This document shows positions 17,075 to 25,799 of a DNA stretch of 64,000 nt, piece by piece. This stretch comes from Mesobacterium_A hydrothermale. Lineage in GTDB: Bacteria; Pseudomonadota; Alphaproteobacteria; Rhodobacterales; Rhodobacteraceae. The notes below the pieces were generated by a model. The model saw only the letters and a list, made by a program, of their open reading frames with translations. It was not told the origin of the DNA and ran no database searches. Every line of letters starts with the position of its first letter. Position 1 is the first letter of the stretch. Where the stretch lies: positions 169,199 to 233,198 of the forward strand of contig NZ_JAYLLH010000003.1 in the NCBI RefSeq assembly GCF_035818635.1, read 5' to 3'. The translations under genes and the position numbers were made by a program.

Positions 17075-18262
17075 ATGCTCGGTCTCAACGCAAAAGACAC
17101 CACCCTCCTGATCGTCGTGGCCATCCTCGCGCTGGCGGCTCCGGTCATCCTCAACATCTTCCCGAGCGACTCGGCTCTGGCGTTCTTCAACGGCGGCTAC
17201 CCCGACTTGATGCAGCGCTTCGTGATCTTCGGGATCTTCGCCATCGGCTTCAACATCCTGTTCGGCCTGACCGGCTACCTGTCGTTCGGCCACGCCGCCT
17301 TCCTGGGTGTGGGGTCCTACGCCGCGGTCTGGATGTTCAAACTGCTGAGCTACAACGTGGTTCCGGCAATCATCCTGTCGATCATCGTCGCGGGCGTGTT
17401 CTCGCTGGTCATCGGTTTCGTTTCGCTGCGCCGTTCGGGCATCTACTTCTCGATCCTGACTCTGGCCTTCGCCGAAATGTCCTATCGTCTGGCTTATTCT
17501 GTCCTGACGCCGCTGACCAACGGGGAAACCGGCCTTCAGGTTTATAACGACGACCCGCAGTACCTGCTGGGCAACGGCCCGACCGTGCCGCACCTGTTCG
17601 GCCTGGAAATGCGCTCGAAGCTGGATGTTGCCCTGGGCCCGTGGGAATTCACCTTCCCGGTGGGGTACTATCTCTGCGCGGTGCTGCTGCTGGTCAGCTT
17701 CTACATCGCGATCCGCATCTTCCGGTCGCCCTTTGGCCTGATGCTGCGCGCGATCAAGTCGAACCAGACCCGGATGAACTACACCGGTCTGAACCCCAAG
17801 CCTTACACGCTGGCGGCATTCGTGATCTCGGGCATGTATGCCGGTCTGGCCGGTGGCCTGCTGGCCTCGATGGACCCGCTGGCCGGTGCCGAACGGATGC
17901 AGTGGACCGCCTCTGGCGAGGTTGTCATCATGACCATCCTCGGCGGTGCAGGCACGCTGATCGGCCCGATCCTGGGCGCGGGCACCATCAAGTACCTCGA
18001 GAACGTCTTCTCGAAGATGAACGAGTCGCTCCTGCATGACTGGTTCTCGTTCCTTCCGGACGGTCTGGAAAGCGTCGTGGTCTGGGTGATCTCGAAATTT
18101 ACCGGCGAAGGCTGGCACCTGACCCTTGGCGCCATCTTCATGCTTGTCATCATCGCCCTGCCCGGCGGTCTGGTCGAAGGTGGTCAACGCCTGAAAGCCT
18201 GGGTCTCGAGCAAGAAAAGCGGTGGCGGCAAAGAAAAAGCCAGCACCGAGCCGGCGGAATAA
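17075..18262 (+). CDS. HAAT ABC transporter permease (LivM/UrtC-like)
   Basis: A 395-residue inner-membrane permease. It has the LivM-type features GLTGYLSFGHAAFLGVG (about residues 66-82) and GLMLRAIKSNQTRMNYTGLNP, followed by the C-terminal helix pair. The C-terminus is a short charged tail rich in Lys, Ser and Glu. GGAGGACTAATTC precedes the ATG, overlapping the stop of the upstream permease. Heterodimer partner of the 16022 gene. Confidence 0.88.
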   Translation: MLGLNAKDTTLLIVVAILALAAPVILNIFPSDSALAFFNGGYPDLMQRFVIFGIFAIGFNILFGLTGYLSFGHAAFLGVGSYAAVWMFKLLSYNVVPAIILSIIVAGVFSLVIGFVSLRRSGIYFSILTLAFAEMSYRLAYSVLTPLTNGETGLQVYNDDPQYLLGNGPTVPHLFGLEMRSKLDVALGPWEFTFPVGYYLCAVLLLVSFYIAIRIFRSPFGLMLRAIKSNQTRMNYTGLNPKPYTLAAFVISGMYAGLAGGLLASMDPLAGAERMQWTASGEVVIMTILGGAGTLIGPILGAGTIKYLENVFSKMNESLLHDWFSFLPDGLESVVVWVISKFTGEGWHLTLGAIFMLVIIALPGGLVEGGQRLKAWVSSKKSGGGKEKASTEPAE

Positions 18263-18274
18263 GGAGGCTGAAGA

Positions 18275-19030
18275 ATGGGTATTCTTGAAGTCAAAGACGT
18301 CAACAAGCGCTTCGGCGGTCTCCAGGCCCTTGGCAAGGTGAACCTTTCGGTCGCGGAAAACACGGTTCACGCCATCATCGGCCCGAACGGCGCGGGTAAG
18401 TCCACCTTGCTGAACTGCCTTGTGGGCAAGCTGATCCCCGACACCGGCTCTGTCATGTTCGACGGCCAGTCGGTTTTGGGCCGGACGCCGTTCCAGATCA
18501 ACCAGATGGGGATTTCCCGGGTGTTCCAGACGCCTGAAATCTTCGGTGACCTGACCGTCATGGAAAACATGATGATCCCGCTGTTCGCGAAACGTGACGG
18601 GGCCTTCCGCCTGCACGCCATCGAAAGCGTCAGCCGCGAAAAGGACCTGGTCGAGCAGGCAGAACAGATGCTGACCGACGTGAAGATGATCGACAAGCGC
18701 AACATGCACTCTGCCTCGATGTCGCGCGGCGACAAGCGGCGTCTGGAAATGGCGATGTGCCTTGTGCAGGATCCGCGCCTGCTGCTTCTGGACGAACCGA
18801 CCGCGGGCATGGCGCGCGCCGACACCAACAACACGATCGACCTGCTGAAGGAGATCAAGGAAACGCGCGACATCACCATCGCCATCATCGAACACGACAT
18901 GCACGTCGTGTTCTCTCTGGCGGATCGGATCACGGTTCTGGCGCAGGGCACCCCCCTGGTCGAGGACACCCCGGAAAACATCAAGGGTCATCCGAAAGTC
19001 CAAGAAGCCTATCTGGGCGAAGCGCACTAA
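18275..19030 (+). CDS. HAAT ABC transporter ATP-binding protein (LivG/UrtD-like)
   Basis: A 251-residue ATPase. Walker A GPNGAGKST is at about residues 37-45 and Walker B LLLLDEPTAGM follows the signature. The signature loop is atypical: MSRGDKRRLEMAM instead of LSGGQ-like, which still keeps the serine and glycine. The H-loop is EHDMHVV. It works with the 19115 ATPase and both permeases. AAGGAGGCTGAAGA precedes the ATG, 12 bases after the previous stop. Confidence 0.88.
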   Translation: MGILEVKDVNKRFGGLQALGKVNLSVAENTVHAIIGPNGAGKSTLLNCLVGKLIPDTGSVMFDGQSVLGRTPFQINQMGISRVFQTPEIFGDLTVMENMMIPLFAKRDGAFRLHAIESVSREKDLVEQAEQMLTDVKMIDKRNMHSASMSRGDKRRLEMAMCLVQDPRLLLLDEPTAGMARADTNNTIDLLKEIKETRDITIAIIEHDMHVVFSLADRITVLAQGTPLVEDTPENIKGHPKVQEAYLGEAH

Positions 19031-19041
19031 ACATAGCCTCA

Positions 19042-19064
19042 GCCCCGGCGCCGTTCGCCGGGGC
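19042..19064 (+). other. Hairpin between the two ATPase genes
   Basis: A 9-bp perfect stem, GCCCCGGCG/CGCCGGGGC with a 5-base loop, followed by CTTCT only. It probably acts as a transcript-processing or attenuating element rather than a full terminator, since the operon seems to continue. Confidence 0.6.
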
Positions 19065-19114
19065 CTTCTGACCCACGAATTCCCGGATAACGCCGGGACG
19101 GGAGGATAAGACCG

Positions 19115-19870
19115 ATGAACGTCAGACCCGACTTTTCCAAGAACGCCAACCAGGCCGAAACCGCCCCGGCGTTCCTGTCCGTCTGGGACATGCATTCCTA
19201 CTACGGCGAAAGCTACATCGTGCAGGGCATCAGCTTTAACGTGCACGAAGGCGAAATCCTGGCCCTGCTGGGCCGCAACGGCGCTGGCAAGACCACCACG
19301 CTGCGGTCGATCGCGCGGATGGACAGCCCGCAGGTGAACCACGGTGAAATCTGGCTGGACCACCAGCCGTTGCACACCATGACCAGCTACCAGGCGTCGA
19401 TCGCCGGTCTGGGCCTCGTGCCCGAAGACCGCTGCATCATCCCCGGCCTGACGGTCGAGGAGAACCTGAAGCTGGCCCAGATCGCCCCGCCGCTGGGCTG
19501 GTCGATCGAACGCCTGTATGACCTGTTCCCGCGCCTGGGCGAGCGCCGCAGCCAGGAAGGCGTGACCCTGTCGGGCGGCGAACAACAGATGCTGGCCATT
19601 GCGCGGGCGCTGGCGCGAGACGTCAAGGTGCTGCTGCTGGACGAACCCTATGAAGGCCTGGCCCCGGTGATCGTGGACGAGATCGAAAAGACCCTGCGCC
19701 TGATCAAGGAACAGGGCATGACCACAGTGATCGTGGAACAAAACGCCGTGCGCGCCCTGCAACTGGCCGACCGTGCCATTATCCTCGACACCGGTTCCAT
19801 CGTCTTCGATGGCTCTGCCGCCGAGGTTCTGGAAAACGAAAACCTGCGCGCCGAATACCTGGCCATCTAA
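19115..19870 (+). CDS. HAAT ABC transporter ATP-binding protein (LivF/UrtE-like)
   Basis: A 251-residue ATPase, last subunit gene of the importer. Walker A GRNGAGKTT is near residue 53, the signature is LSGGEQQMLAIARAL, and Walker B is LLLDEPYEGLAP. The end of the protein (LENENLRAEYLAI) is typical of LivF/UrtE. An N-terminal extension of about 20 residues precedes the domain. Together with the four upstream genes it makes a full transporter. Confidence 0.88.
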   Translation: MNVRPDFSKNANQAETAPAFLSVWDMHSYYGESYIVQGISFNVHEGEILALLGRNGAGKTTTLRSIARMDSPQVNHGEIWLDHQPLHTMTSYQASIAGLGLVPEDRCIIPGLTVEENLKLAQIAPPLGWSIERLYDLFPRLGERRSQEGVTLSGGEQQMLAIARALARDVKVLLLDEPYEGLAPVIVDEIEKTLRLIKEQGMTTVIVEQNAVRALQLADRAIILDTGSIVFDGSAAEVLENENLRAEYLAI

Positions 19871-19877
19871 GGCCAGG

Positions 19878-19922
19878 GCCGCCCCCCGGCGCTGCTGTTT
19901 GCCAATGCCGCCGGGGGGCGGC
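19878..19922 (+). other. Large hairpin between transporter operon and acs
   Basis: A perfect 13-bp stem, GCCGCCCCCCGGC/GCCGGGGGGCGGC, with a 19-base loop, sits 8 bases after the last ATPase stop and 35 bases before the acs start. There is no T-tract. It may terminate, attenuate or stabilise, and decides whether acs shares the transporter transcript. Confidence 0.7.
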
Positions 19923-19957
19923 ACACCAAGAAGACGCCTTTGCGAGGAACAGAAGAT

Positions 19958-21907
19958 ATGTCCGATAAAACCTACGCTCCGTCCGCAGAGTTCGCAGCGA
20001 ATGCGAATGTCGACGCCGCGAAATACGATGCGATGTACGCCGCGTCGATCAACGACCCCGAAGCGTTCTGGGCCGAACAGGCCGACCGTCTGCAGTGGAT
20101 GAAAAAGCCCACCCAGATCAAGAACGTCGATTTCACCCTTGGCCAGGTCAAGATCGAATGGTTTTCAGATGGCGCGCTGAACGTAGCGGCCAACTGTATC
20201 GACCGTCACCTGGAAACCCGCGGCACCCAGACCGCGATCATCTTTGAACCCGATGATCCCAAGGAACAGGCGCAGTCGATTTCCTATAACGACCTGCACC
20301 GCCGGGTTTGCCGCATGGCAAACGTTCTGGAAAGCCTGGGTGTGCGCAAGGGCGACCGGGTCATCATCTATCTTCCGATGATCCCCGAAGCCGCCTATGC
20401 GATGCTGGCCTGTGCGCGCATCGGCGCGATCCATTCCATCGTGTTCGCCGGCTTCTCGCCCGATGCGCTGGCGGCCCGGATCAACGGTTGCGACGCCAAG
20501 GTTGTCATCACCGCCGACCACGCCCCGCGTGGCGGCCGCAAGACCCCGCTGAAGTCGAACGCCGACAAGGCGCTGCTGCACTGCAAGGACGACGTGAAAT
20601 GTCTTGTGGTCAAGCGCACCGGCGAACAGACCACCTGGGTCGATGGCCGCGACTTCGACTATAACGAAATGGCGCTGGAAGCGGACGACTATTGCCGCCC
20701 GGTGGAAATGAACGCCGAGGACCCGCTGTTCATCCTCTACACCTCCGGCTCGACCGGTCAGCCCAAGGGCGTGGTGCATACCACCGGCGGTTACCTGCTG
20801 TATGCGTCGCTGACCCACGAAGTCAGCTTCGACTACCACGACGGTGACGTCTACTGGTGTACCGCAGACGTGGGCTGGGTCACCGGCCACAGCTATATCG
20901 TTTACGGACCGCTGGCCAATGGCGCGACCACGCTGATGTTCGAAGGCGTGCCCACCTACCCCGATGCCAGCCGGTTCTGGCAGGTCTGCGAAAAGCACAA
21001 GGTGAACCAGTTCTACACTGCCCCCACCGCGATCCGTGCGCTGATGGGACAGGGCAACGAATTCGTTGAAAAGTGCGACCTGTCCAGCCTGAAGCTGCTG
21101 GGCACCGTTGGTGAGCCGATCAACCCTGAAGCGTGGAACTGGTACAACGACGTGGTCGGCAAGGGCAAATGCCCCATCGTCGACACCTGGTGGCAGACCG
21201 AAACCGGCGGTCACCTGCTGACCCCGCTGCCGGGTGCCCACGCGACCAAGCCCGGCGCGGCGATGAAGCCGTTCTTCGGCGTGAAACCGGTGGTTCTGGA
21301 CCCGCAATCGGGCGAAGAAATCCACGCAAACCCGACCGAGGGCGTTCTCGCCATCGCTGACAGCTGGCCGGGCCAGATGCGCACTGTCTGGGGCGATCAC
21401 GAGCGGTTCGAAAAGACCTATTTCGCGGACTACAAAGGCTATTACTTCTCGGGCGACGGCTGCCGCCGCGATGCCGATGGCGATTACTGGATCACCGGCC
21501 GCGTCGATGACGTGATCAACGTGTCCGGTCACCGCATGGGCACCGCCGAAGTCGAATCGGCGCTCGTCGCGCACGAGAAAGTGGCCGAGGCCGCCGTGGT
21601 CGGCTACCCGCATGACATCAAGGGCCAGGGCATCTATTGCTATGTCACCCTGATGAACGGCGTCGAACCGACCGACGAGCTGTACAAGGAACTGCGCGCC
21701 TGGGTCCGCACCGAAATCGGCCCGATCGCCAGCCCGGACCTGATCCAGTGGGCCCCCGGCCTGCCCAAGACCCGCTCGGGCAAGATCATGCGCCGCATCC
21801 TGCGCAAGATCGCGGAAAACGACTATGGCTCGCTGGGCGATACCTCGACCCTGGCTGATCCGTCGGTGGTCGACGACCTGATTGAGAACCGCATGAACAA
21901 GGGCTGA
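19958..21907 (+). CDS. acs: Acetyl-CoA synthetase (AMP-forming)
   Basis: A 649-residue enzyme that activates acetate to acetyl-CoA through acetyl-AMP. The nucleotide loop YTSGSTGQPKG is at about residue 265. The family core (WWQTETGG) and the C-terminal PKTRSGKIMRR follow; its lysine is the usual site of regulatory acetylation. Length is normal for Acs. The start at 19958 (MSDKTYAPSAEF) has GAGGAAC upstream. Its position after the ABC transporter and near the CrbS-like kinase and ScfR makes an acetate-use block likely. A good terminator follows. Confidence 0.95.
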   Translation: MSDKTYAPSAEFAANANVDAAKYDAMYAASINDPEAFWAEQADRLQWMKKPTQIKNVDFTLGQVKIEWFSDGALNVAANCIDRHLETRGTQTAIIFEPDDPKEQAQSISYNDLHRRVCRMANVLESLGVRKGDRVIIYLPMIPEAAYAMLACARIGAIHSIVFAGFSPDALAARINGCDAKVVITADHAPRGGRKTPLKSNADKALLHCKDDVKCLVVKRTGEQTTWVDGRDFDYNEMALEADDYCRPVEMNAEDPLFILYTSGSTGQPKGVVHTTGGYLLYASLTHEVSFDYHDGDVYWCTADVGWVTGHSYIVYGPLANGATTLMFEGVPTYPDASRFWQVCEKHKVNQFYTAPTAIRALMGQGNEFVEKCDLSSLKLLGTVGEPINPEAWNWYNDVVGKGKCPIVDTWWQTETGGHLLTPLPGAHATKPGAAMKPFFGVKPVVLDPQSGEEIHANPTEGVLAIADSWPGQMRTVWGDHERFEKTYFADYKGYYFSGDGCRRDADGDYWITGRVDDVINVSGHRMGTAEVESALVAHEKVAEAAVVGYPHDIKGQGIYCYVTLMNGVEPTDELYKELRAWVRTEIGPIASPDLIQWAPGLPKTRSGKIMRRILRKIAENDYGSLGDTSTLADPSVVDDLIENRMNKG

Positions 21908-21928
21908 TCGCCCGCGTCATGGACTTTG

Positions 21929-21958
21929 AAAAGGGCCAGCCATGCGCTGGCCCTTTTT
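21929..21958 (+). terminator. Intrinsic terminator after acs
   Basis: GGGCCAGC, a 5-base loop, GCTGGCCC, then TTTTT, with A residues on the 5' side. It can act in both directions and so also serves the convergent MFS gene. Confidence 0.9.
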
Positions 21959-22007
21959 CGTAGCCTCCCCGTTCATGCGAAGCCGGAACGGGAAACGAAC
22001 GGTCCTC

Positions 22008-23291
22008 TTACCGCAACGGCGCCCGGCTGCGGTCGGGAACCTGCGACAGCACCACCACGGCCAACAGCCCCGCCAGCGCCATATAGACCGCAGGTGCCAC
22101 CGCCAGCCCGGTCGCGGCGATCAGGCTGGTCGCGATCATCGGGGTCAGCCCGCCGAACACCCCAACCCCGATGTTGAACGCTACGGAATACCCCGACAGC
22201 CTGTCCTCTTGCGGGAACATCTCGACAAACAGCGCCGGGGCGGACCCCAGCGGCACCGACAGCAGCGCAAAGGTCACCGCATGGGCCACCACGACCGACG
22301 CCAGAGACCCACCGCTGGACAGCATCCACTGGTGCAGCGGCCAGGCCACCATCGCCACCCCGCCCACCGCCAGCGCAATCCACGTCCGGCGCGGCAAAAG
22401 CCGGTCGCCCACAATGGCAAACAGCGGCATCAGCGGGATCACCAGCACGGTCATCGCGGTATTGATCCCCAGCGCCGCGTCGCGTGCCATCAGCCCCTGA
22501 CTGACCAGCCATTCCGGCAGATAGACAAAGGCGATGTAGTAGCAGGTGCCATAGCTGGCAGCGAACGCCATCGCCAGCAAGGTCTCGTGCCGGTTGGTGG
22601 TAAAGGCCTGCAACAGGGGCGAGGTGTCCTCGCGCCCGGCGCTGTGTTCCTCAAAATGCTCGGACGCGTGCAGGTTCCGCCGCAGGGCAATCGCAGAAAG
22701 CCCCAGCACCGCGCCACCCAGAAACGGCAACCGCCAGGCCCAGTCGGCCAGTGCCTGCGCGTCAAACGCCGAGGTCACCAGCGCCGCGGCCCCCACCCCC
22801 AGCAGCGACCCGGTCATCGACCCGATGTTGGCCCAACTGCCGGTCAGTCCGCGTTTGCCTTCGGGCGCGGTTTCGACAAGATAGGTGGCCGAAGACGAAA
22901 ACTCGCCCCCGACCGACAGGCCCTGCAACAGCCGCACCATCACCAGCAGCACCGGCGCCAGAACGCCCACCTGCGCATAGGTCGGCAGAACCCCCAGCAG
23001 CAGCGTCGGCAAGGCCATCAACGCCACGGAAATCTGCATGGTCCGCGCCCGGCCATAGCGGTCCCCGAACCAGCCGAACACCGCCGCCCCCAGCGGTCGC
23101 ATCAGGAACCCGGCGGCGAAAATCCCATAGGTCGCGATCAACCCGGCGGTGGGATCATCGGACGGAAAGAACACCGGGGCGATTACGCCGGCCAGATAGC
23201 CATACAGCGCAAAGTCGTACCATTCGACAACATTGCCAGCGAAACCGGCCACGATCCGGTGGCGCAACTTTGCCGGGTTGTCCTGTGCCAT
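22008..23291 (-). CDS. MFS transporter, metabolite:H+ symporter (MHS) type
   Basis: A 427-residue inner-membrane carrier with about 12 helices. It shows the MHS-family start GNVVEWYDFALYGYLA (about residues 18-33) and the loop motif GWFGDRYGRARTM. This family carries organic acids, betaines, shikimate, citrate or alpha-ketoglutarate with protons. The substrate cannot be read from the sequence. It is convergent with acs and shares the terminator region. The start at 23291 skips 22 in-frame residues that do not look like coding sequence of this family. Confidence 0.85.
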   Translation of the reverse strand: MAQDNPAKLRHRIVAGFAGNVVEWYDFALYGYLAGVIAPVFFPSDDPTAGLIATYGIFAAGFLMRPLGAAVFGWFGDRYGRARTMQISVALMALPTLLLGVLPTYAQVGVLAPVLLVMVRLLQGLSVGGEFSSSATYLVETAPEGKRGLTGSWANIGSMTGSLLGVGAAALVTSAFDAQALADWAWRLPFLGGAVLGLSAIALRRNLHASEHFEEHSAGREDTSPLLQAFTTNRHETLLAMAFAASYGTCYYIAFVYLPEWLVSQGLMARDAALGINTAMTVLVIPLMPLFAIVGDRLLPRRTWIALAVGGVAMVAWPLHQWMLSSGGSLASVVVAHAVTFALLSVPLGSAPALFVEMFPQEDRLSGYSVAFNIGVGVFGGLTPMIATSLIAATGLAVAPAVYMALAGLLAVVVLSQVPDRSRAPLR

Positions 23292-23466
23292 GCCCACCCC
23301 CTTCGTGCCCGCAGGACAAGGGTAGCGGCCTGGTGAAGGCTCGGCAAGAAACCGCACGTTTACCGGCGGTTAACCAAGGCACAAAAGTTAAGTGGCACAA
23401 GCGCGCTGCGTCTGGCACAGTGCTGCGCAACGGGTCGGGGGCATTGAACCGCAGAAAGGCATTGCC

Positions 23467-23826
23467 ATGTCCGATATCGCCCCGGTCGCCCGACCGTTTG
23501 GCGCGGGTTTCGCAACCGTGCCACAAGCCGCCCCACATGTCCCGCGCCCGGAACAGACCCGCAAGGTGCAACCTGTGGGCACGACGGCCCCCGCCGCCAC
23601 ACTGTCTGACCGTCCCACGACACCAGAGGAAGTGCTGGCTCTGCAACAGGCCCCCGACCGCCTTGCACCGCCGTCGATGATGCAGTTGCAGATCAGCGCC
23701 TGGCTGGAATCCCATCGCGACGCAGGCGCGGCATCGCCGGGACGCGATGCCGAAACACAGCCCGCAGCCATTGAAAACAGCGCTGCAACTGCCCAGCTTG
23801 GCCGGACAGAGGACGATTCCGGTTGA
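23467..23826 (+). CDS. Hypothetical Pro/Ala-rich protein
   Basis: A 119-residue protein with no signal peptide, membrane helix or cysteine. It is rich in Pro and Ala at the N-terminus and has one short region with helical character (MMQLQISAWLESHRD, about residues 77-91). An AGAAAGG lies upstream of the ATG. It is encoded directly before accB, about 110 bases away. I do not recognise the family, and the codon use is similar to that of its neighbours. Confidence 0.5.
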   Translation: MSDIAPVARPFGAGFATVPQAAPHVPRPEQTRKVQPVGTTAPAATLSDRPTTPEEVLALQQAPDRLAPPSMMQLQISAWLESHRDAGAASPGRDAETQPAAIENSAATAQLGRTEDDSG

Positions 23827-23934
23827 AATTGGCCGCCAGCCTTGCTTTTCACCGGACGGACCTTGGCCTATAAGCAATCAGCCAAGACACAAGGCAGGCG
23901 CCCACATGGGCGCAGAATTCCGGGCGAGGATGGC

Positions 23935-24423
23935 ATGACCAACAAGAACCATGAAGCGGACGTGGCCTTTATCAAGGCACTGGCAGAACTGTTGCGTGAA
24001 AACGACCTGACCGAACTTCAGGTCAAAAGAGAGTATGGTGAAGACGACAGCCTGAACGTGCGTGTCAGCCGTGTCATGATGGCCGCCCCCGTGGCCCCTG
24101 CCGCGATGCAGATGCCCGCCGCCGCGCCGGCGGCCGCGGCCCCTGCCGCCGCCGCAGCGCCCGCTGCCGCCGAAGACCCCGCAGCCCATCCCGGTGCAGT
24201 GGCGTCGCCCATGGTGGGCACGGTCTACTTGTCGCCCGAACCCGGCGCCGCCGCCTTCGTCAGCGTTGGCACGTCTGTCAAGGAAGGCGACACGCTGCTG
24301 ATCGTCGAGGCGATGAAGACCATGAACCACATTCCCGCGCCCCGCGCCGGGACCGTCAAGCGCATCCTGGTCGAGGATGGCGCACCGGTCGAATATGGGG
24401 CGCCGCTGGTCATCCTCGAATAA
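23935..24423 (+). CDS. accB: Acetyl-CoA carboxylase biotin carboxyl carrier protein
   Basis: A 162-residue carrier of biotin for fatty acid synthesis. The N-terminal helix (about 10-35) is followed by an Ala/Pro-rich flexible linker (about 45-78), then the biotinyl domain with EAMKTMN as the biotinylation site. Length is normal. GAGGATGGC precedes the ATG. accC follows after 13 bases, so the two form the conserved accBC operon. Confidence 0.95.
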   Translation: MTNKNHEADVAFIKALAELLRENDLTELQVKREYGEDDSLNVRVSRVMMAAPVAPAAMQMPAAAPAAAAPAAAAAPAAAEDPAAHPGAVASPMVGTVYLSPEPGAAAFVSVGTSVKEGDTLLIVEAMKTMNHIPAPRAGTVKRILVEDGAPVEYGAPLVILE

Positions 24424-24436
24424 GGCGGCCTGATCC

Positions 24437-25789
24437 ATGTTTGACAAAATCCTGATCGCCAACCGGGGCGAAATCGCGTTGCGCGTCATCCGTGCCTGCC
24501 GCGAAATGGGCATCGCCAGCGTCGCCGTGCATTCCACCGCCGACAGCGACGCCATGCACGTACGCATGGCCGACGAAACCATCTGCATTGGCCCGCCGCC
24601 GTCGGCTGACAGCTACCTGTCGATCCCGGCGATCATTTCCGCCTGCGAAGTGACCGGCGCACAGGCGATTCACCCCGGCTATGGTTTCCTGTCGGAAAAT
24701 GCCCGTTTCGTGCAGGTGATCGAAGACCACGGCCTGACCTTCATCGGCCCCAGCGCGGAACACATCCGCATCATGGGCGACAAGATCACCGCCAAGGAAA
24801 CCGCCAAGGCCCTGGGGATTCCGGTGGTGCCGGGCTCTGCCGGTGGCGTCGCCTCGGTCGAGGACGCCAAGAAGATCGGTGCCGATTTCGGCTATCCCGT
24901 CATCATCAAGGCCACCGCCGGTGGTGGCGGGCGCGGCATGAAAGTTGCCGCTTCTGAGGCTGAAATGGAGCGCGCCTATCAGACCGCGCGGGCCGAGGCC
25001 AAGGCCGCCTTCGGCAATGACGAAGTCTATATCGAGAAATACCTGCAAAAGCCCCGGCATATCGAGGTGCAGGTGTTTGGCGACGGCAAGGGCAACGGCG
25101 TGCATCTGGGCGAACGCGACTGTTCGCTGCAGCGTCGCCACCAGAAAGTGTTCGAAGAGGCCCCGGGTCCCTGCATCACCCCCGAAGAGCGCGCTCGCAT
25201 CGGCGGCATCTGCGCCAAGGCGATTGCCGAAATGGGCTATCGCGGCGCCGGCACCATCGAATTCCTCTATGAGGATGGCGAATTCTATTTCATCGAGATG
25301 AACACCCGCCTTCAGGTCGAACACCCGGTGACCGAATCCATTTTCGGGGTTGATCTGGTGCGCGAACAGATTCGCGTGGCCGAAGGCTATCCGCTGTCCT
25401 TCACGCAAGACGATCTGGTCATCAACGGCCATTCGATCGAAGTGCGGATCAACGCGGAAAAGCTGCCCACCTTTTCCCCCTGCCCCGGCAAGATCACCCA
25501 GTACCACGCGCCGGGTGGTCTGGGCGTGCGGATGGATTCCGCGCTGTATGACGGCTACAAGATCCCGCCCTACTACGACAGCCTGATCGGCAAGCTGATC
25601 GTGCACGGCCGCGACCGGCAGGAAGCACTGGCTCGGCTGAACCGCGCCTTGGGGGAACTGATCGTCGATGGTGTCGACACCACCGTGCCGCTGTTCCACG
25701 CGCTGTTGCAGGAGCCGGATATCCACTCCGGTGACTACAACATCCACTGGCTGGAAAAATGGCTGGCCAAGTCGCTGGAGAAAGAGTGA
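24437..25789 (+). CDS. accC: Acetyl-CoA carboxylase, biotin carboxylase subunit
   Basis: A 450-residue ATP-grasp enzyme that carboxylates biotin on AccB. Clear features: start FDKILIANRGEIALRVIRAC, the ATP loop KATAGGGGRGMK at about residue 157, HQKVFEEAPGP, and MNTRLQVEHPVTE in the catalytic region. Length equals that of E. coli AccC (449). It lies between accB and aat, the common Rhodobacterales order, and aat begins 10 bases after its stop. Confidence 0.96.
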   Translation: MFDKILIANRGEIALRVIRACREMGIASVAVHSTADSDAMHVRMADETICIGPPPSADSYLSIPAIISACEVTGAQAIHPGYGFLSENARFVQVIEDHGLTFIGPSAEHIRIMGDKITAKETAKALGIPVVPGSAGGVASVEDAKKIGADFGYPVIIKATAGGGGRGMKVAASEAEMERAYQTARAEAKAAFGNDEVYIEKYLQKPRHIEVQVFGDGKGNGVHLGERDCSLQRRHQKVFEEAPGPCITPEERARIGGICAKAIAEMGYRGAGTIEFLYEDGEFYFIEMNTRLQVEHPVTESIFGVDLVREQIRVAEGYPLSFTQDDLVINGHSIEVRINAEKLPTFSPCPGKITQYHAPGGLGVRMDSALYDGYKIPPYYDSLIGKLIVHGRDRQEALARLNRALGELIVDGVDTTVPLFHALLQEPDIHSGDYNIHWLEKWLAKSLEKE

Positions 25790-25799
25790 CCCAGCGACG

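Noticed and set aside
18275..19030. Atypical ABC signature MSRGDKRR in the LivG-like ATPase as a sign of inactivity
   Set aside because: The serine and glycine are kept, and Walker A, Walker B and the H-loop are intact; other HAAT-type ATPases also vary here.
15956..19924. A minus-strand open frame of about 1,320 codons opposite the ABC-transporter genes
   Set aside because: It runs antisense to five well-supported genes, and its translation is Gln/Asp/His/Arg-rich low-complexity sequence, as expected from the reverse complement of GC-rich codons.
24100..24180. GC-rich repeats of Ala and Pro codons in accB
   Set aside because: This is the normal flexible linker of biotin carboxyl carrier proteins.
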